From Ophiodon elongatus (Eukaryota; Chordata; Actinopteri; Perciformes; Hexagrammidae): 64,000 nt of DNA. The notes beneath the pieces were generated by a model. It made no database searches. It saw only the letters and a program-made list of their open reading frames with translations, and was not told the DNA's origin. The stretch covers positions 2,379,501 to 2,443,500 of the forward strand of contig JACSYO010001791.1 in NCBI GenBank assembly GCA_016806645.1, written 5' to 3'. Positions 38,498 through 50,561 of this stretch are shown in pieces (position 1 is the stretch's first letter; each line of letters begins with the position of its first letter). Position numbers and translations under genes: made by a program.

Positions 38498-38714
38498 ATC
38501 CCTCAGGTGAGCTACGCCTCGACAGCTCCGGAACTGAGTGATAACACCCGCTACGACTTCTTCTCCCGGGTGGTGCCGCCAGACACCTACCAGGCACAGG
38601 CCATGGTAGACATTGTCAAAGCCATGCGCTGGAACTACGTCTCCACGGTAGCCTCTGAGGGGAACTATGGAGAAAGTGGCGTTGATGCGTTTATTCAAAA
38701 GTCCAGAGAGGACG
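38498..38714 (+). CDS. grm4: Group III metabotropic glutamate receptor, internal exon A (ligand-binding domain)
   Basis: Internal coding exon of a class C G-protein-coupled receptor for glutamate. It is preceded by a pyrimidine tract and AG (38496-38497), starts in phase 0 with Ile-Pro-Gln, and ends after one base of a Gly codon at a GTGAGT donor (38715-38720). The 72 codons match the amino-terminal 'Venus flytrap' domain: QVSYASTAPELSD, then RYDFFSRVVPPD, WNYVST and ASEGNYGESG. By mammalian mGlu4 numbering this is about residues 174-246. Residues that contact glutamate in this family are kept: the Ala and Thr of YAST (180, 182), the Asp of PPD (202) and the Tyr of GNYG (230). The FIQKSRE stretch resembles mGlu4 more than mGlu7 (FTQISKE) or mGlu8 (FTQISRE). 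Family and group assignment are near certain. The grm4 paralogue call is from remembered sequence features and is less sure; grm6 or grm8 co-orthologues are the alternatives. The frame stays open into the intron to 38857, but that part is intronic. Confidence 0.95.
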
Positions 38715-38857
38715 GTGAGTCTTTCTTCAAATATTCCTTCAAGCATCCCAGAGTTTATCGGGGCTTATGTGAGAGTGGTTCGCACTGTGAATTTCATTTT
38801 GAGAACCATCGAGAGGGGTTTCCCTGTGATTGGACTTATTTAAACATCAGCCAGTAG

Positions 38858-41800
38858 GCAAACTTGCCATCTAAAGAAAAAATCGATTCATTTGACAAAT
38901 CCAGTTTTTTTTGGCTGGTGCTGCATCGGATTTTAATGCGACAGTTGTTATTTCGAGAGAAGCATAGTTTGTTTGGTGCTGAAGGATCCTGTGCTTATAT
39001 GTTGGAATTCAAACCATTCCACTTACGTAACGGTTCCTCTTGTGCTGAGAGAGTACCTACTCTGAAATAGGAGCTAAAAAAGTCACTCAAAACGGCGTTC
39101 TAAGAACTACCATCATTCCTCGTTCTTGCAGTGCTGACACAATAAAAATGGGGGTTCTTAGAACTAAGTTCTTAACTATGAAAAAGTTCCTCCGGTCCAA
39201 AAACACCTAATGGTGCAGTAATTCTATCAAATAACTCTAAAGTCAACAATGGCAATAATGCTAAGTAACTGAATATATAAATACAAGAATAACCTTTACA
39301 GGCTTAGGGTCTGATGACTCTGAATCAAAAATGGAGGGAGCTCTTGTTTAGGCTAATGCTAGTTCAAACATTAATCATGTGGTGGAATAAAAGGGCAGTC
39401 CTAAAGCCCTGTGTACCAGAAGCTGACAAAGACCTGAGGCCGATGGCTTCTGTTGCACTACAAAGACAGCATCTGAAGACAAGTATTCTTTACCTTACAA
39501 TGTTCCAGATATGTAAATATTTACCGCAACTCATAAAACAGAGACCTTTGGGCTATGCTGAAGTCTAACTTCTTTCCATGAAATCTGACTTTGCACTAAG
39601 CTCCCGACTCCTGTCTTCAGGGACATATTTGTATCTGCTACACAAGAGCATTGAGGCGACACTAAATATTTGGACGCATTGACAGAGTGAAAGTGGGGCT
39701 GCAGAGCTAGCCCGGAGCATCACAAGGAGATGGCATTGTACAGTGTTGGGAATACAGTCAGTTTGGCACAGGGAGCTGCCGGCCGCACGTTCAGTCCGAC
39801 CCTTGACCCTTTCTGAAGCAGAGTGTAATCACTACTGACATGTCCAGTACTCTCTGTGCCACTTCTTCCCTTTCTTTCCTGCCAGCTGCAGCCCCTCATC
39901 GGTCGTCGTGGAGAAGCACCAGCAGCAGATTACTCGTGCAGAGAGAGAGAGCCCTCCACTCTGCCTATTTGCCTAACAGCCCATGCAAAAGGGACCCAAA
40001 ACCCAACATGACAGTTTCAATATGTTTTGAGCTTTTTCTACTACTACTTTTAAAGATACTGGTATTTAATGCTAAATAAGGCCTAACCTCGCGTATGCAT
40101 TCAAGTAAAACTTCTGATAAATTGAGAGTGTGATTCCCTCAATTCTTTGATTTAAATCTTTGCTTTGTTGGAATAAAATGCAGTTTGATACAGATGTCTG
40201 TGAAAGGCAGAAATAGAATATAAAAGAATCGAGTTGGTGGCACTAGATGAAAACCATAAGCCGGTGTAAAACAATCCAGATTTAAAAAAAACCCCATCAA
40301 AATAGGATTTAAATAAGATAGGAAAGGTATTTAAAAACACTGGTATACCATAAAGGTTGTAAGTATACAATGTGTTTAAGGGATAAATACTTTTTTTGAC
40401 AATGAAAAGGATAACTTGCTACGCATAGATGTTTCTGGATCTGTTGTTTGTTTCATGCTCTTAATGACTCCCTCTGAGCATAGGTGTAGAATCCCTAAAG
40501 GTGCCTTCAAGTCACTCAACACAGCCTTTCATTAAATCAAGCCTGAACTGAGTCATGAATGCTTAAAACCCTGCAACCTTCTCCTAATTCCACCGCTTCT
40601 GTATCCAGCCACAGAGATCTGATACTTTCTAAGGGTTCAGCTCTTAATTAGAAACGTTTTGTAAGCATCCAACGGGGAACATGTGCTTGTTGCATCATGT
40701 CGGTTATGTATTTTTAACATGGAGATTTGTGTGGTATTTTGTTTTGGATTAAATCAGTGTTTTGTGGCCCTCTGCAAATTGATTTTTGGATTCATTTAGA
40801 AAGTATCCTCAAAAGCAGAGCAATTTCCACAAAATACAGCCACTGTACACATCAATTGCTCATTAACTTAGGCGATTCAGAATAAATGTGACAGTTTTTT
40901 TGCCTAATGACTTGGTGTCTTGTTTACCTGTCTGATCTAACTACTATTTAGGCTATCAATGAGAAATATACCGCAGAAAACAAACTCTTTCAACATCTGT
41001 GCATGTGCAACCATTAGAACCGTTTTGATTAAATAGAGTAGCAGTGGGGCAGTATAATGTGCTGCACGATACAATTTAGTTTATATTACATTAAGTGTCC
41101 ACATGATAAAAAAATAAATAAAACAAACACAAGAAACGTAAGATTGATGAAGAGCTTTGGAGCTGATGATCTTTGGTCATTTTGTAGACTGTATGTACAT
41201 CCACCTGCATTTTACTTCTTTTATTATCTTTCAACTCACAGTAAAAAGTCTGAAGTGCAAATTCCCTCAGAGTTAACAAGGTTAATTTATAAATAAATTA
41301 AAAAGCAAATGTCTTGCTGATGCAGACTAAAGAAATAATCATGCAGTGATGGTAATAGACAGTAATCTATTGTTCACATGTCAAAACACACTGGTATGGC
41401 TCCAGGGCATGTTTGACTGCAGCCTCAGCTTGAGTTTGCAAATGACATAAATCATATCCCTGTCTGGTTTGATCAACATTTCCTGAATGTCACAACGACT
41501 AAAGCAATGCCAAGTCAAACATAAACTACAAGAAGAGGAGGCTTCTAGTTTTTAAAGTCTCAGCACAGAGGGTCAAACCGCTGTCTTTATAGACAATTGA
41601 TGGGGCACCAGACAGTCTTAGGCCTTATTCACACAGTAGTATTAGCAGAGAACCTCATGGGATTTAGAAATGAACCCCAACGTCTGTGGATAAGTGAAGC
41701 CTGTATTTTACTAAAATGTCCTTACATTACCCCCTGGGTATTATGTCAAGGCTCTGATTAACATTGGCTAATGTTAAATATAGTATTATATATGATATAT

Positions 41801-41917
41801 ACATTTAATATTATGAATACTATTGTAATATATAGGCCTATTTAAGTTTATTTAATACTCACAAAAAACTTGCAAATAGGTCTCCATGGTGTATACTGCA
41901 CTCTTTTAACCGCTTTA
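38858..41917. other. Intron stretch without recognised genes
   Basis: Continuation of the intron after exon A. The frames 38864-39070, 39314-39568 and 39840-40079 have no motif. Nothing else recognised. Confidence 0.4.
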
Positions 41918-42072
41918 GGGGCCGATCACACAGAGCTGGTCCTAGAAACGTCCCTTGTTCCCGGATCATCAACCGGATCAGCCGCTGTTTTGCCCGACTC
42001 GCTTTGCCAAAGGGTATTTTTTTTGGAGCGTTCGCTCCTTTTGCGACGCGTCTCGGTGTGATCGGCCCCTTA
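41915..42072. mobile_element. Harbinger-like MITE with perfect TTA target duplication
   Basis: 152 bp (41918-42069) with inverted ends GGGGCCGATCACACAGAG and CTCGGTGTGATCGGCCCC (one mismatch in 18). Flanked on both sides by TTA (41915-41917 and 42070-42072), the duplication made by PIF/Harbinger transposases. The interior is GC-rich with GTTCGCTCC and GACGCGTC. Well-preserved ends suggest a fairly recent insertion. Confidence 0.8.
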
Positions 42073-44257
42073 CAATGGCAAACAAGGGTTTAGACAAATA
42101 TCTGTGGAGTCCTCTGGCCTACAGCTCCTTTAAATCGGTCAAGTGACCGTTTCAAAAACATCTACACACGTCTGTTTTCTACATGCTGAAGTATACCGTT
42201 TGATTCCCAGGCCCTCTCCTCCCATTCAGACTTTGATTGATTATACGACAGGGACACTGAGGATAGGCAGGCAGCTCTGTCAAAACCAAAGCCACAGGTA
42301 TTTGGCTGCTAAATGGGTTCTGCAGTTGTCTGCTCACATAATAAAACAACCAGATCAGAACTGGCCAAATGTTCTATCTCATTAACCAGCCAAAGGCCGT
42401 GCTGAGCAGCAGTCTCGCCCACCTAATGTCACAGTGGTCCTGTTTTCACTGTGTGGAAAATTGAGTTTAGCTTTGAATGGCAGATTTGGGTATGTTGAAG
42501 TAGGATTAGAACTACGTAGATTCTTTAGCTTTATTTAAAAAACGATTATCAACATCTTGTAAACTGTTTATAACTAGAAACGCCACGCTGTTTCCAAAAG
42601 TAGGATCAAAACAGTTTCATCCTCTTAAAACAGATTTCAAAAACAATAACTGCCGTATCATTGTAATAGATATTTCCGTGGACAGAAAGTGAGAATAATC
42701 TCAGCAGTACTTTAAGGACTTTGTGCTTTATTTGTTTCCGAGGCCATTTCAGTCGAGATGCTTCAGCCCTATAGAGAAACAGATGTGTTGACCCACAGAC
42801 CATATGCTTGTGAGATCCTAACATCAACGCACTGCAGCTGCTGTTCCTGTTGTAAGATTCAGTTGTCTTTTACAGCACAATCCAAAGCTAGTCTCAAGCT
42901 CATGAATGAATATTATGGCTTTTTTATTTTGAATTTGGCCTTCTCTTCACAGCGTACAGCAGTTTAATGTTTCTCTTTAAGACTAGCTGGAGGATAAATA
43001 AAAAAATGTCTCCCGTAATGTGAAAAAGGCCAAAAAAAAAAAAAGGCAGAATAATCAAAATATCCAAAGTATTCCAGCCATTCAAATATCCATTTAGTTT
43101 TACTGTCTGTCCATTTGCTTCCATAAAAGAGAAGATAATGAAATACAGAGTCTTTGCTATTCCACAGCCCAATTTATAAGATTAATGTTTTTAATATAAT
43201 ATTTTGGGTGAAATAAACATTTTCAAAAAGGCTATTAGCGTGTATGTGCTGTGGGGTTTTGAGGAGTTGTGTTGGATGTTAGATGATGGTCCTGCTGGCG
43301 AGAGAATCGAATGTCATTTGATCCCAGCTCACTGGGCTTTCAAGTGGAGACAGAATTAAACTGGAAACAGTCTTTGGTCAGACCGGCTGGACTCGAGTAT
43401 CGGTACCGCGGACCGGAAACAGTTTGACACGGGGGCAGTCGATATCTTGGAGGAGGTTGAAAATAACCTTTAGAGTTCTGTGAGAGGAAGCATGAACTCG
43501 AGCCGGAAAGAGTGAGCAAAGATAATTATGACAATTGAGGGGGTCTTGCATGTTTCTGCTGTGCTGATCTTGTCTTTTGTGTATTTGGTTTCGAAGCAGT
43601 TTGAGATGAGGGTAAATATTTTTGGGATGTTTTGAAAATTATGAATGGCAGTGTTGTTTCCTTTAAATACGGCATAATTGTAGAATCCGTTGTGAAAAAA
43701 TGTGTATCCATGAATGTTTAAACTTAAAATTAAGACAGTGTTCTCGACAGATAATCCAGGTGGCGTTTATTACAAATTGTTCTTCGGTGGTGACAAATCA
43801 GACGTAATAATGCAGGGATGCATTAGCGTCAACATATGTTATTAACCTTATGATCCAATTTTTTTTGTTTCTTTCTAAATGCTGCCTGCATGCGACTTTC
43901 TTGGATTTCGCTGACCTCACCATTTGTCCTGGATAAGAAATAGTCCTTTTTTCTGTGATTAAAAAAGCATGACTCCTGTGGATATTTTATCTGCAGGAAG
44001 TGTCGTGTTTGGTACTATGAGAGATGTGCGATCTGCTACGAGGAGAAGAAGAAAGCTTCAATTTTACTTTTGTTATTTACCACTTTCACTGCCTTCAAAT
44101 AGGGGTGGGGATTTTTGGCAAGCTACTGCTCCTTGTCTCCTGTTTTATAGGAATTTTGTGAAAGTCTCAGGATTTTCTTTGTTTGTGAAGTAACAGATCC
44201 GTGGATCTCATATTGAGAATTCAGCCATAATATGATACAATGCATGCAGCTGCTGTC
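42073..44257. other. Intron stretch without recognised genes
   Basis: Nothing recognised apart from an A12 tract near 43033. The frames 42606-43172 are chance. Confidence 0.4.
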
Positions 44258-45063
44258 AGCTCTTTCAGTGACAGTCCAGCAAACTGCAGATGAAACTATA
44301 AAGGTGCACTAGAGTGCAGACTGCCGCCAGGTGTGTCTTTAACGACCACTGATGTACTGTGTGATTAAATGAATACAACCCACAAATGGCTAATACCCCG
44401 TCTAAACTGCAAAAGCATCAGATGTTTAGACTACCAAAAACAAATTTAAACTCACCAAGCAGGCCAGGCACAGCAGTCTGTGTACTGTTAGCTGTTAGCT
44501 GTTAGCAGTGAGCCAAACACACCATCAAAAACAATAACAGTGTACAAACCGTTTCGGCCCCATTGTTTCTTCGGGCACAGAGTAGAGGCTGGGGGTCGGC
44601 GATGCACTCAGCTGTGTTATCACTAGCGGCCCCTATACCTGGGGGCCAGTTGAGAACAGGCTATGAGAGGTGTTTTCGACAAAGCGTGATTCACATGAGC
44701 CGCGCTGCGTCTTTGACCATGCAGCTGTTATTGGCTGTCCAAAATATTGTGCAGTTTGCTGCAGCAGAGATGCGAGATTAGCCGCGGACAAACACAGAGG
44801 TGCACACTCGCTCGTTCACTCTCTCACTCAGTCAGTCACGGAAGCACGGACTCACACTGTCACAGTCACTCTCAGTCACAGACGTACACATGCACACGGG
44901 GACAATCACATGATCCTCCTGGAGATAATTATGTCTGACATATTGCCATTTGATGATGACACCATTCCGCAAGCAAAAAATTCAGGGGCTGACACACTTA
45001 CAAGACTAATGCAAACAGGTTCTGTATGTGAACATTGCATGGTCTAACATTAAACATTTATGC

Positions 45064-45086
45064 CTCTCTTCTCTCTTCTCTCTTCT
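45064..45086. repeat. CTCTTCT tandem repeat
   Basis: Three units of a 7-base pyrimidine repeat in the spacer of the foldback element. Confidence 0.8.
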
Positions 45087-45470
45087 GCCTCTTCACTGAT
45101 GAGAAATATTTGACTGGATATGCTGTTTCCTCTTCCAGTGAGAATAAACTAGTTAATAAGAAAAAGCTTTCTTTCCCTGACTATGTCATTTGTAATTGAG
45201 TGAATGCATCCGTGAGTGCGTGTGCATCTGTATGTCGTTCCACGGCTGATCTTGCATCCTGCAGCAGCAAACTGTATAATATTTTGGGTGGCCAGTTCTG
45301 GCTGCATACTCAGGGACCTATCGTGGTTGCACCCTTTATTGCCTGTTTTATACGTCCACTGACTGCCTGCTGACTCCGCACTTGGTACTCTTATAATCGA
45401 CCCGCGGCTGATAGGGGCCACTGGGTGCATCACTGACCCCCTGCCGATACTCTGCGACCAGAGAAGCAGT

Positions 45471-45482
45471 GGGGGGGGGGGG
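45471..45482. repeat. G12 homopolymer
   Basis: Twelve consecutive G in the right arm of the foldback element; assembly length uncertain. Confidence 0.9.
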
Positions 45483-45552
45483 CACAGTCTGCTTACCTTT
45501 ATTGTTTCGCACTATGTGTTTGGCTAACCGCTAACAGCTAACGGAACTACCA

Positions 45553-45559
45553 GCACACG

Positions 45560-45595
<36 letters not shown>

Positions 45596-45598
45596 CAC
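45553..45598. repeat. (CA)n microsatellite
   Basis: Interrupted by GC and TATA; lies in the right arm of the foldback element and is absent from the left arm. Confidence 0.95.
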
Positions 45599-45919
45599 TG
45601 TGCTGTGTCTCGTTACCACTCGGCCTACGTGGGCAGACAGCTTGGTGAGTGTGATTTAGTTTTTTGGCCAGATTGTATGATGTGACTTATGCGATGACTT
45701 TGACCGATTGCCTGCATTCATTGCTGCTTGATTTTGAGTTTGAATGAAGTGTGTTTTAGAAAGCCTTAAAGCCCATTGTTGTCAAGACGGGGCGGGGCAG
45801 GGATGTATTCATTCAATCACACAATAACGCACTGGTTGTTGATGACACACCTGGCAGAGATCTGCACTCGACACCTTTCTAGTTTCATCTGCAGTTGCTG
45901 GACTGTCACTGAAAAGCTC

Positions 45920-48900
45920 CACCTTTGAGATGAAGAGCTGTTCTCAAAAAGCTGTAGTTTCATTTGGGTCATTCCCATTGTATAACATCTATCACACCGC
46001 CCCTTGGGAAAAAGGCTGGAGTGTCATTATGGAAGATGATTACAAGAAAAGAGGGATAAAACACGTTTTCAGGATGATGACTCGCTGTTGTCACCCTTGA
46101 AATGCAAGACTGTCCTTGATGCACAAGTCTTTTGCTCCCTCAGTAGATTTCTTTCTGTTTGTGCTTCTCTCTGAAAAGCTGCCGTGCCTCCAGTGTCCCT
46201 ATTAGAGAGTGTACGTGCCTCTGCGGAAATGGAGGCCATTTTTTTCCCTCACCTTGTAAAAAGTAGTGTGATTTTTTTTTTTCTTTTTTCTCCAGTGGAT
46301 ATTGCACACCTTCCGATTTTATCCCCGTATGTAATCAAATTTTGTGGATTTTACAGACTCAGGTGGTGACACACTTTGAAATGAAACTATTAGAGGAATG
46401 TATCGCATCACATCCAATAAAATCCAACCACAACAATTTTTCAGTTTTCTTTTGTTTTCTTTCCTCAAATCTCACACTTATTGGATGGATAATTTCAAAT
46501 CACAATTAATCAGACCTTTTCGTTTTCTTAAATGACAGTTGAAGCAGAGAAGGAGCGGGATGGCAAAGCTCGCAGACAGCACAGGGATGAGAGAAAGATT
46601 ATGCAAATGTTAAAAATGAGGGTTGCGTTCTGTACCCTTTGTCATGAGGGAAATGTCAAGAGGAATGACTGGAATATTCATTAACCTGAAACGCCTCGTG
46701 AAAAGATATTGTCTGAAAAAGACGCTTCAGTAATATTTTTTTTAATGTTTTGTATGTTTAAAGCCTTATTCTGCAAAGATGAAATAAATTAGCAGAACAA
46801 TTCAATAAATGAGGTGTTAGCATTATGCAAATGTGTAGCTTCAATAGAATTCCCTGTCTAATGGACTAACTCATTCTAATTATACTTTCTGTGCTAGAAA
46901 GAAAGGAAGGGAAGAGGAGAACAGAGGAAGGAGGGTAGGAGTTCATGTCCCCTTGGCTCAACATGTCAAACACAGGAAATCCCTGTCAGGGCTCAGACAG
47001 CTGCTCCTCCCGCTTCAGGCCTCATTGAGTCCTGATAAATGCTGTGTTTGGCTTCCGAGCGTTAAGAGACACATTGAGACGAGAGGCGAATTTGCTATGA
47101 ATTTGCTGTGCAACCACCTGTATCTTTAGTATTTCACCCATCAGCCCCACACTGTTGGCCTCGCTGGTATTACTCGTACTACTGCACATCCATCCAGTGG
47201 TTAAGACGCCAGGTAGAGCTGTAAACATATGGGAATGTTGCTAAGCCACAGAGCCGTTCAGCAACTACATACGATCAAAAAGCCGAAAAAAAAATAATGT
47301 CAGAACAGTAGGCTAACATCTGAACAAGCATTTCATCCGCGACATTACCACAGCACGTATTTAACTTCTGTCATGATATAGAAAAGAGGTAATTTACTAA
47401 ACCCAAACATTTTGACTGGATTTCCTCGTTTTCTCTCTCCACTTCAGTTACATTGTTATGCTGCTGTGCCCATTTAGTACTTTTCCACTTTCCACTGTTC
47501 ATTACCTTGTTTGATTAGTAGTTTGCAGCATTTCGCAAATGGTTTCATGTCTTCAAAACTGTCACAGCTACACTTCCAAAGACTGCTTTATGTTCCTTGC
47601 AACCACCTGGAATGTGGTACCTCAGACAGTTTGAAACTCAATGAAGGGTTTCAGCTGCAGGTGTGCAGAGAGAGAACGACTGTCAAGACTCTGCCACAGA
47701 TCTCCTATTTGCATAATGTACTTTAACTCAATCATGTCACAGATACTTGCCAACACTTCCCAAACTTCTCGCTCAGAACACAAAACTCAAAACTGTGGGT
47801 TTGGTTGATCTAGCGTAACTTTTCTCAGTTATTCTCTCTAATCCTCTGTTTGCATTAAAGATTCGGTTGACAGTCCAGCAGCCTACACAATTGTGTCTGT
47901 AACGTGATTAGGAGAAGGTGATCTGTTCTGTAAAATGTGCAAATAAGATGTGATTTACTGAAGGAATTCCACCTGTTCCTGAAAATATTTAGCCTTGTCC
48001 ACTTTGAGGCCACTATTTTACCAGCATAACAATTTCACAAAATGTAGCATGCATTTAAGTATTGTTCATTACAGTTTCTTGGAGAAGTGGTGTGCCCTGC
48101 AAAGCTGGTCTCACCACTACAGGAGGCTGTCCTGGGGCCTGCCAGTGGCAATATTAAAGGTGAAGACACTCTATCACAGATAGATGAACATTCAAATGGT
48201 TGGATCCTGCTGCAGCTTAGAGGGCACCTGTGGGCCTTGGTCCAGTCTGATGGCGCAGCACATTTCATAGAATGTGCAGCATTTCATAATAAATATATTT
48301 GAAACATGTACTTGCAATACATTTCTGAGGGTAACATTTTGTCCAGAAATTAACGGTGTGATGTGCAATAACTTTTCACTGGAGTTCTCAGTTAGAGCTC
48401 TCACGTCTCCAGAGAGTTGAACATCCAGTTGTTTAGCCATTCACTTAAATATATCTCCATACCAACAGTACATGTTTTTGAGTAACATCATCGGGATTCG
48501 TGTGAAAAAAGCATAAATCCAAATTTAAATTTAAAACCCTGTTATTTGCACAAATTGAACTGTATGAATTCAAGAGCAAATCTTACGTAGTACTGGCTAC
48601 AAAGCCAACTCTTCAGTAAGTAGCTGTTGAATGGTATGCAACTATTGATTATTTTAATTAGCGATAAATCTTCTGATTATTTTTTTGAGTAATCAATTAA
48701 TAATCCAAATCTAAAAATAATGTAGGAAAATAGTGATACATGCCCATTTTATTTTTCCATGTTTTCAAAATGCTTGTTTTATACAATCAATGGTCCAAAA
48801 CCCCATCTATATTCAGTTTACTATTATATATAACAAAGAAAAGCATCTCATCCTCACATTTGAGAAACCAAAACTAGCAAATCTTTGAATTAATTGTATA

Positions 48901-50310
48901 ATTGCTGCAGCTCTACTCATATTCTCCAAAACAAAACAAAAACAAAACAAAACACTGGCCATTTATACTGCGACAGCTCTGTGACCACACAGAACTTGCT
49001 TTTGGCTGCGTCAGCAGGTTACAATGATGAATGCCAGCAAAGTCAAGAAGCCATTTATCACATCTCAATTACTGATAAAGAAACCAGGGGGATGAAAAAA
49101 AGACAGATTTAAATTCAGAATGTCATCCATTATTTCCCTCATCTGTTGTCAGAAATGTATGCCAGCTAGTGAAGGTAACATATCAACTGACAGAGCCTGA
49201 CAGTTTCACATCAAATGTTGTTACGGGGAAGTTTCCAGCAGCTCTTTGACAAAGTGAGAATGTGCACCTCAAGGCCTGCTGCAGCTAGCTCTTCACCGGT
49301 GCCCATGCCTGATTAGACAGCACCATTAACGTTTGCTTTGCCTCATGTGAGGAAGCAGTATGCGCTATTACACTTTACTCTTCAGCTGTAAGGTTTAACA
49401 ACATTTTCATCTTAAGAGCTTTGCAGATTCTCCTTGGTAAGAGGAAAGTCCCATGGTTGTCAGGTGAATCATTTTACCACGGTGCAGAAAAGCTCATTTC
49501 ACAGCGCTTAGAGGCCTGTCTTTGACTTATAAATCATTTGCACCGAGAAGGAAAATGTCATTCAGTCATTTTGTAATCTAATTTATAGTTGCCCCAGAAC
49601 CTGTTGTCATGCACCTCTAACTATAAAGCATAGGAGTCGCTGTCTGCCTGTCTCTCAGTCTGTGTGTTTTTCGCATATCTTGAGAACCACTCATCCAATT
49701 TACTTCACACTTTGCGGGTATATTGTTGGGGACCCCATTGAGTGCTTTGTCGAGTTTGGTGCAATTTGGACACGTTCAGTATATCAATGAACTTTGACAA
49801 GAAGACTGCGCTCTGTGAAGCCGCAGAGGGCGGAGCTTCAGGGCTCTGCAGTCCAGCATGTTGTCCGAAGCGAGCAAACAGCGGCTCATTGACTGCTGTT
49901 CACTGTTGCTGCTGGTCCCTGGATATAAGCTGTGAATGCTGCATGAATGCTGCAAAACATTACAGCCAAACCTTTCTTCACTAGACTTAATAACAAGCAC
50001 GGGCGGACAGCCTCCACGTGAACAGCACCGCTCAAACTGTGTATGGAATTGCCATACTGATTTATAACTTTACCACCAGCAAAGTACCTCCACTCATTAA
50101 ATCCATGCTCTGCTTTATAATCGTGGTGGTATCATCAAAGCAAGCGATTAATATGCTATTACCTCCGCTAAGTGTATTTCACCGTTGTATCTGACTGCAA
50201 GTAACCCAGAACTGGGTGTGTTTTTCAGGGCCAGATTTAGTGATATCGCGGGGCCCCAGGCAAACCCTGTATTGTTTTACTTTTACTCTAACTGGGAATG
50301 TTGGCATTGA
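45920..50310. other. Intron stretch without recognised genes
   Basis: No gene features. An (AAAAC)n tract lies at 48928-48953. Block 49640-49850 is listed separately. Confidence 0.4.
49640..49850 (+). repeat. Teleost interspersed repeat (CACTCATCCAATTTACTTCACACTT type)
   Basis: TCGCTGTCTGCCTGTCTC, CGCATATCTTGAGAACCACT, GGGGACCCCATTGAGTG and GTCGAGTTTGGTGCAATTTG form a text I recognise as recurrent in fish genomes. No inverted ends seen. Family name not assigned. Confidence 0.45.
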
Positions 50311-50561
50311 CAGTGGTAGAAGTAGTACTCAAAAGTCTTTCTAAAGTTAAACTATTAAGACTATTAATTGTAAAACTATTAATACTGCACAGAAAAAGTC
50401 CTGCATTCAAATGTTTTTCTTCAAGTGCACAGTGAAAGAGAGGCATTATCAGCACAATGCTCTTAAATCTAGTTAATGTCTGTTCAAGGTGGAGCTTTCA
50501 ATTGTATCCAGGATAGTTTAATAAATAATAATGCATCAGATTTTAATACTAATCCGATTTT
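50311..50561 (-). mobile_element. CAGTGGTGG-type MITE remnant, inverted relative to 63304
   Basis: Starts CAGTGGTAGAAGTAGTACTC, then AAAAAGTCCTGCATTCAAAT, CAAGGTGGAGCT and AATAATAATGCATCAGATTT. This is the right part of the very common fish element whose ends read CAGTGGTGGAA, seen in reverse. The far end is lost. Confidence 0.55.

Larger units (their letters stand above)
44258..45919. mobile_element. Foldback-type transposon with long inverted arms
   Basis: Element 44263-45914 (1,652 bp). The ends TTTCAGTGACAGTCCAGC and GCTGGACTGTCACTGAAA are exact inverted repeats, and AGCTC occurs directly outside both ends (44258-44262 and 45915-45919). Similarity continues inward as an imperfect inverted repeat: GCCAGGTGTGTC with GACACACCTGGC, CAAAATATTGTGCAGTTTGC with the complement of GCAAACTGTATAATATTTTG, and GTTAGCTGTTAGC with GCTAACAGCTAAC. 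The left arm reaches about 44820 and the right arm about 45195-45914, the latter longer because of a (CA)n tract. The spacer (about 370 bp) holds a short meaningless frame. No transposase; class not assigned. Confidence 0.7.

Noticed and set aside
38715..38857. Extension of exon A in frame past the splice donor to a stop at 38860, which could encode a truncated receptor.
   Set aside because: A strong GTGAGT donor and perfect phase match to exon B make intron retention the less likely reading; the extra residues match nothing.
44560..45047. Overlapping frames of 63-125 codons in the foldback element, considered as a transposase.
   Set aside because: They run through the inverted arm and the repeat-like CACTCTC tract, and have no DDE, zinc-finger or helix-turn-helix motif.
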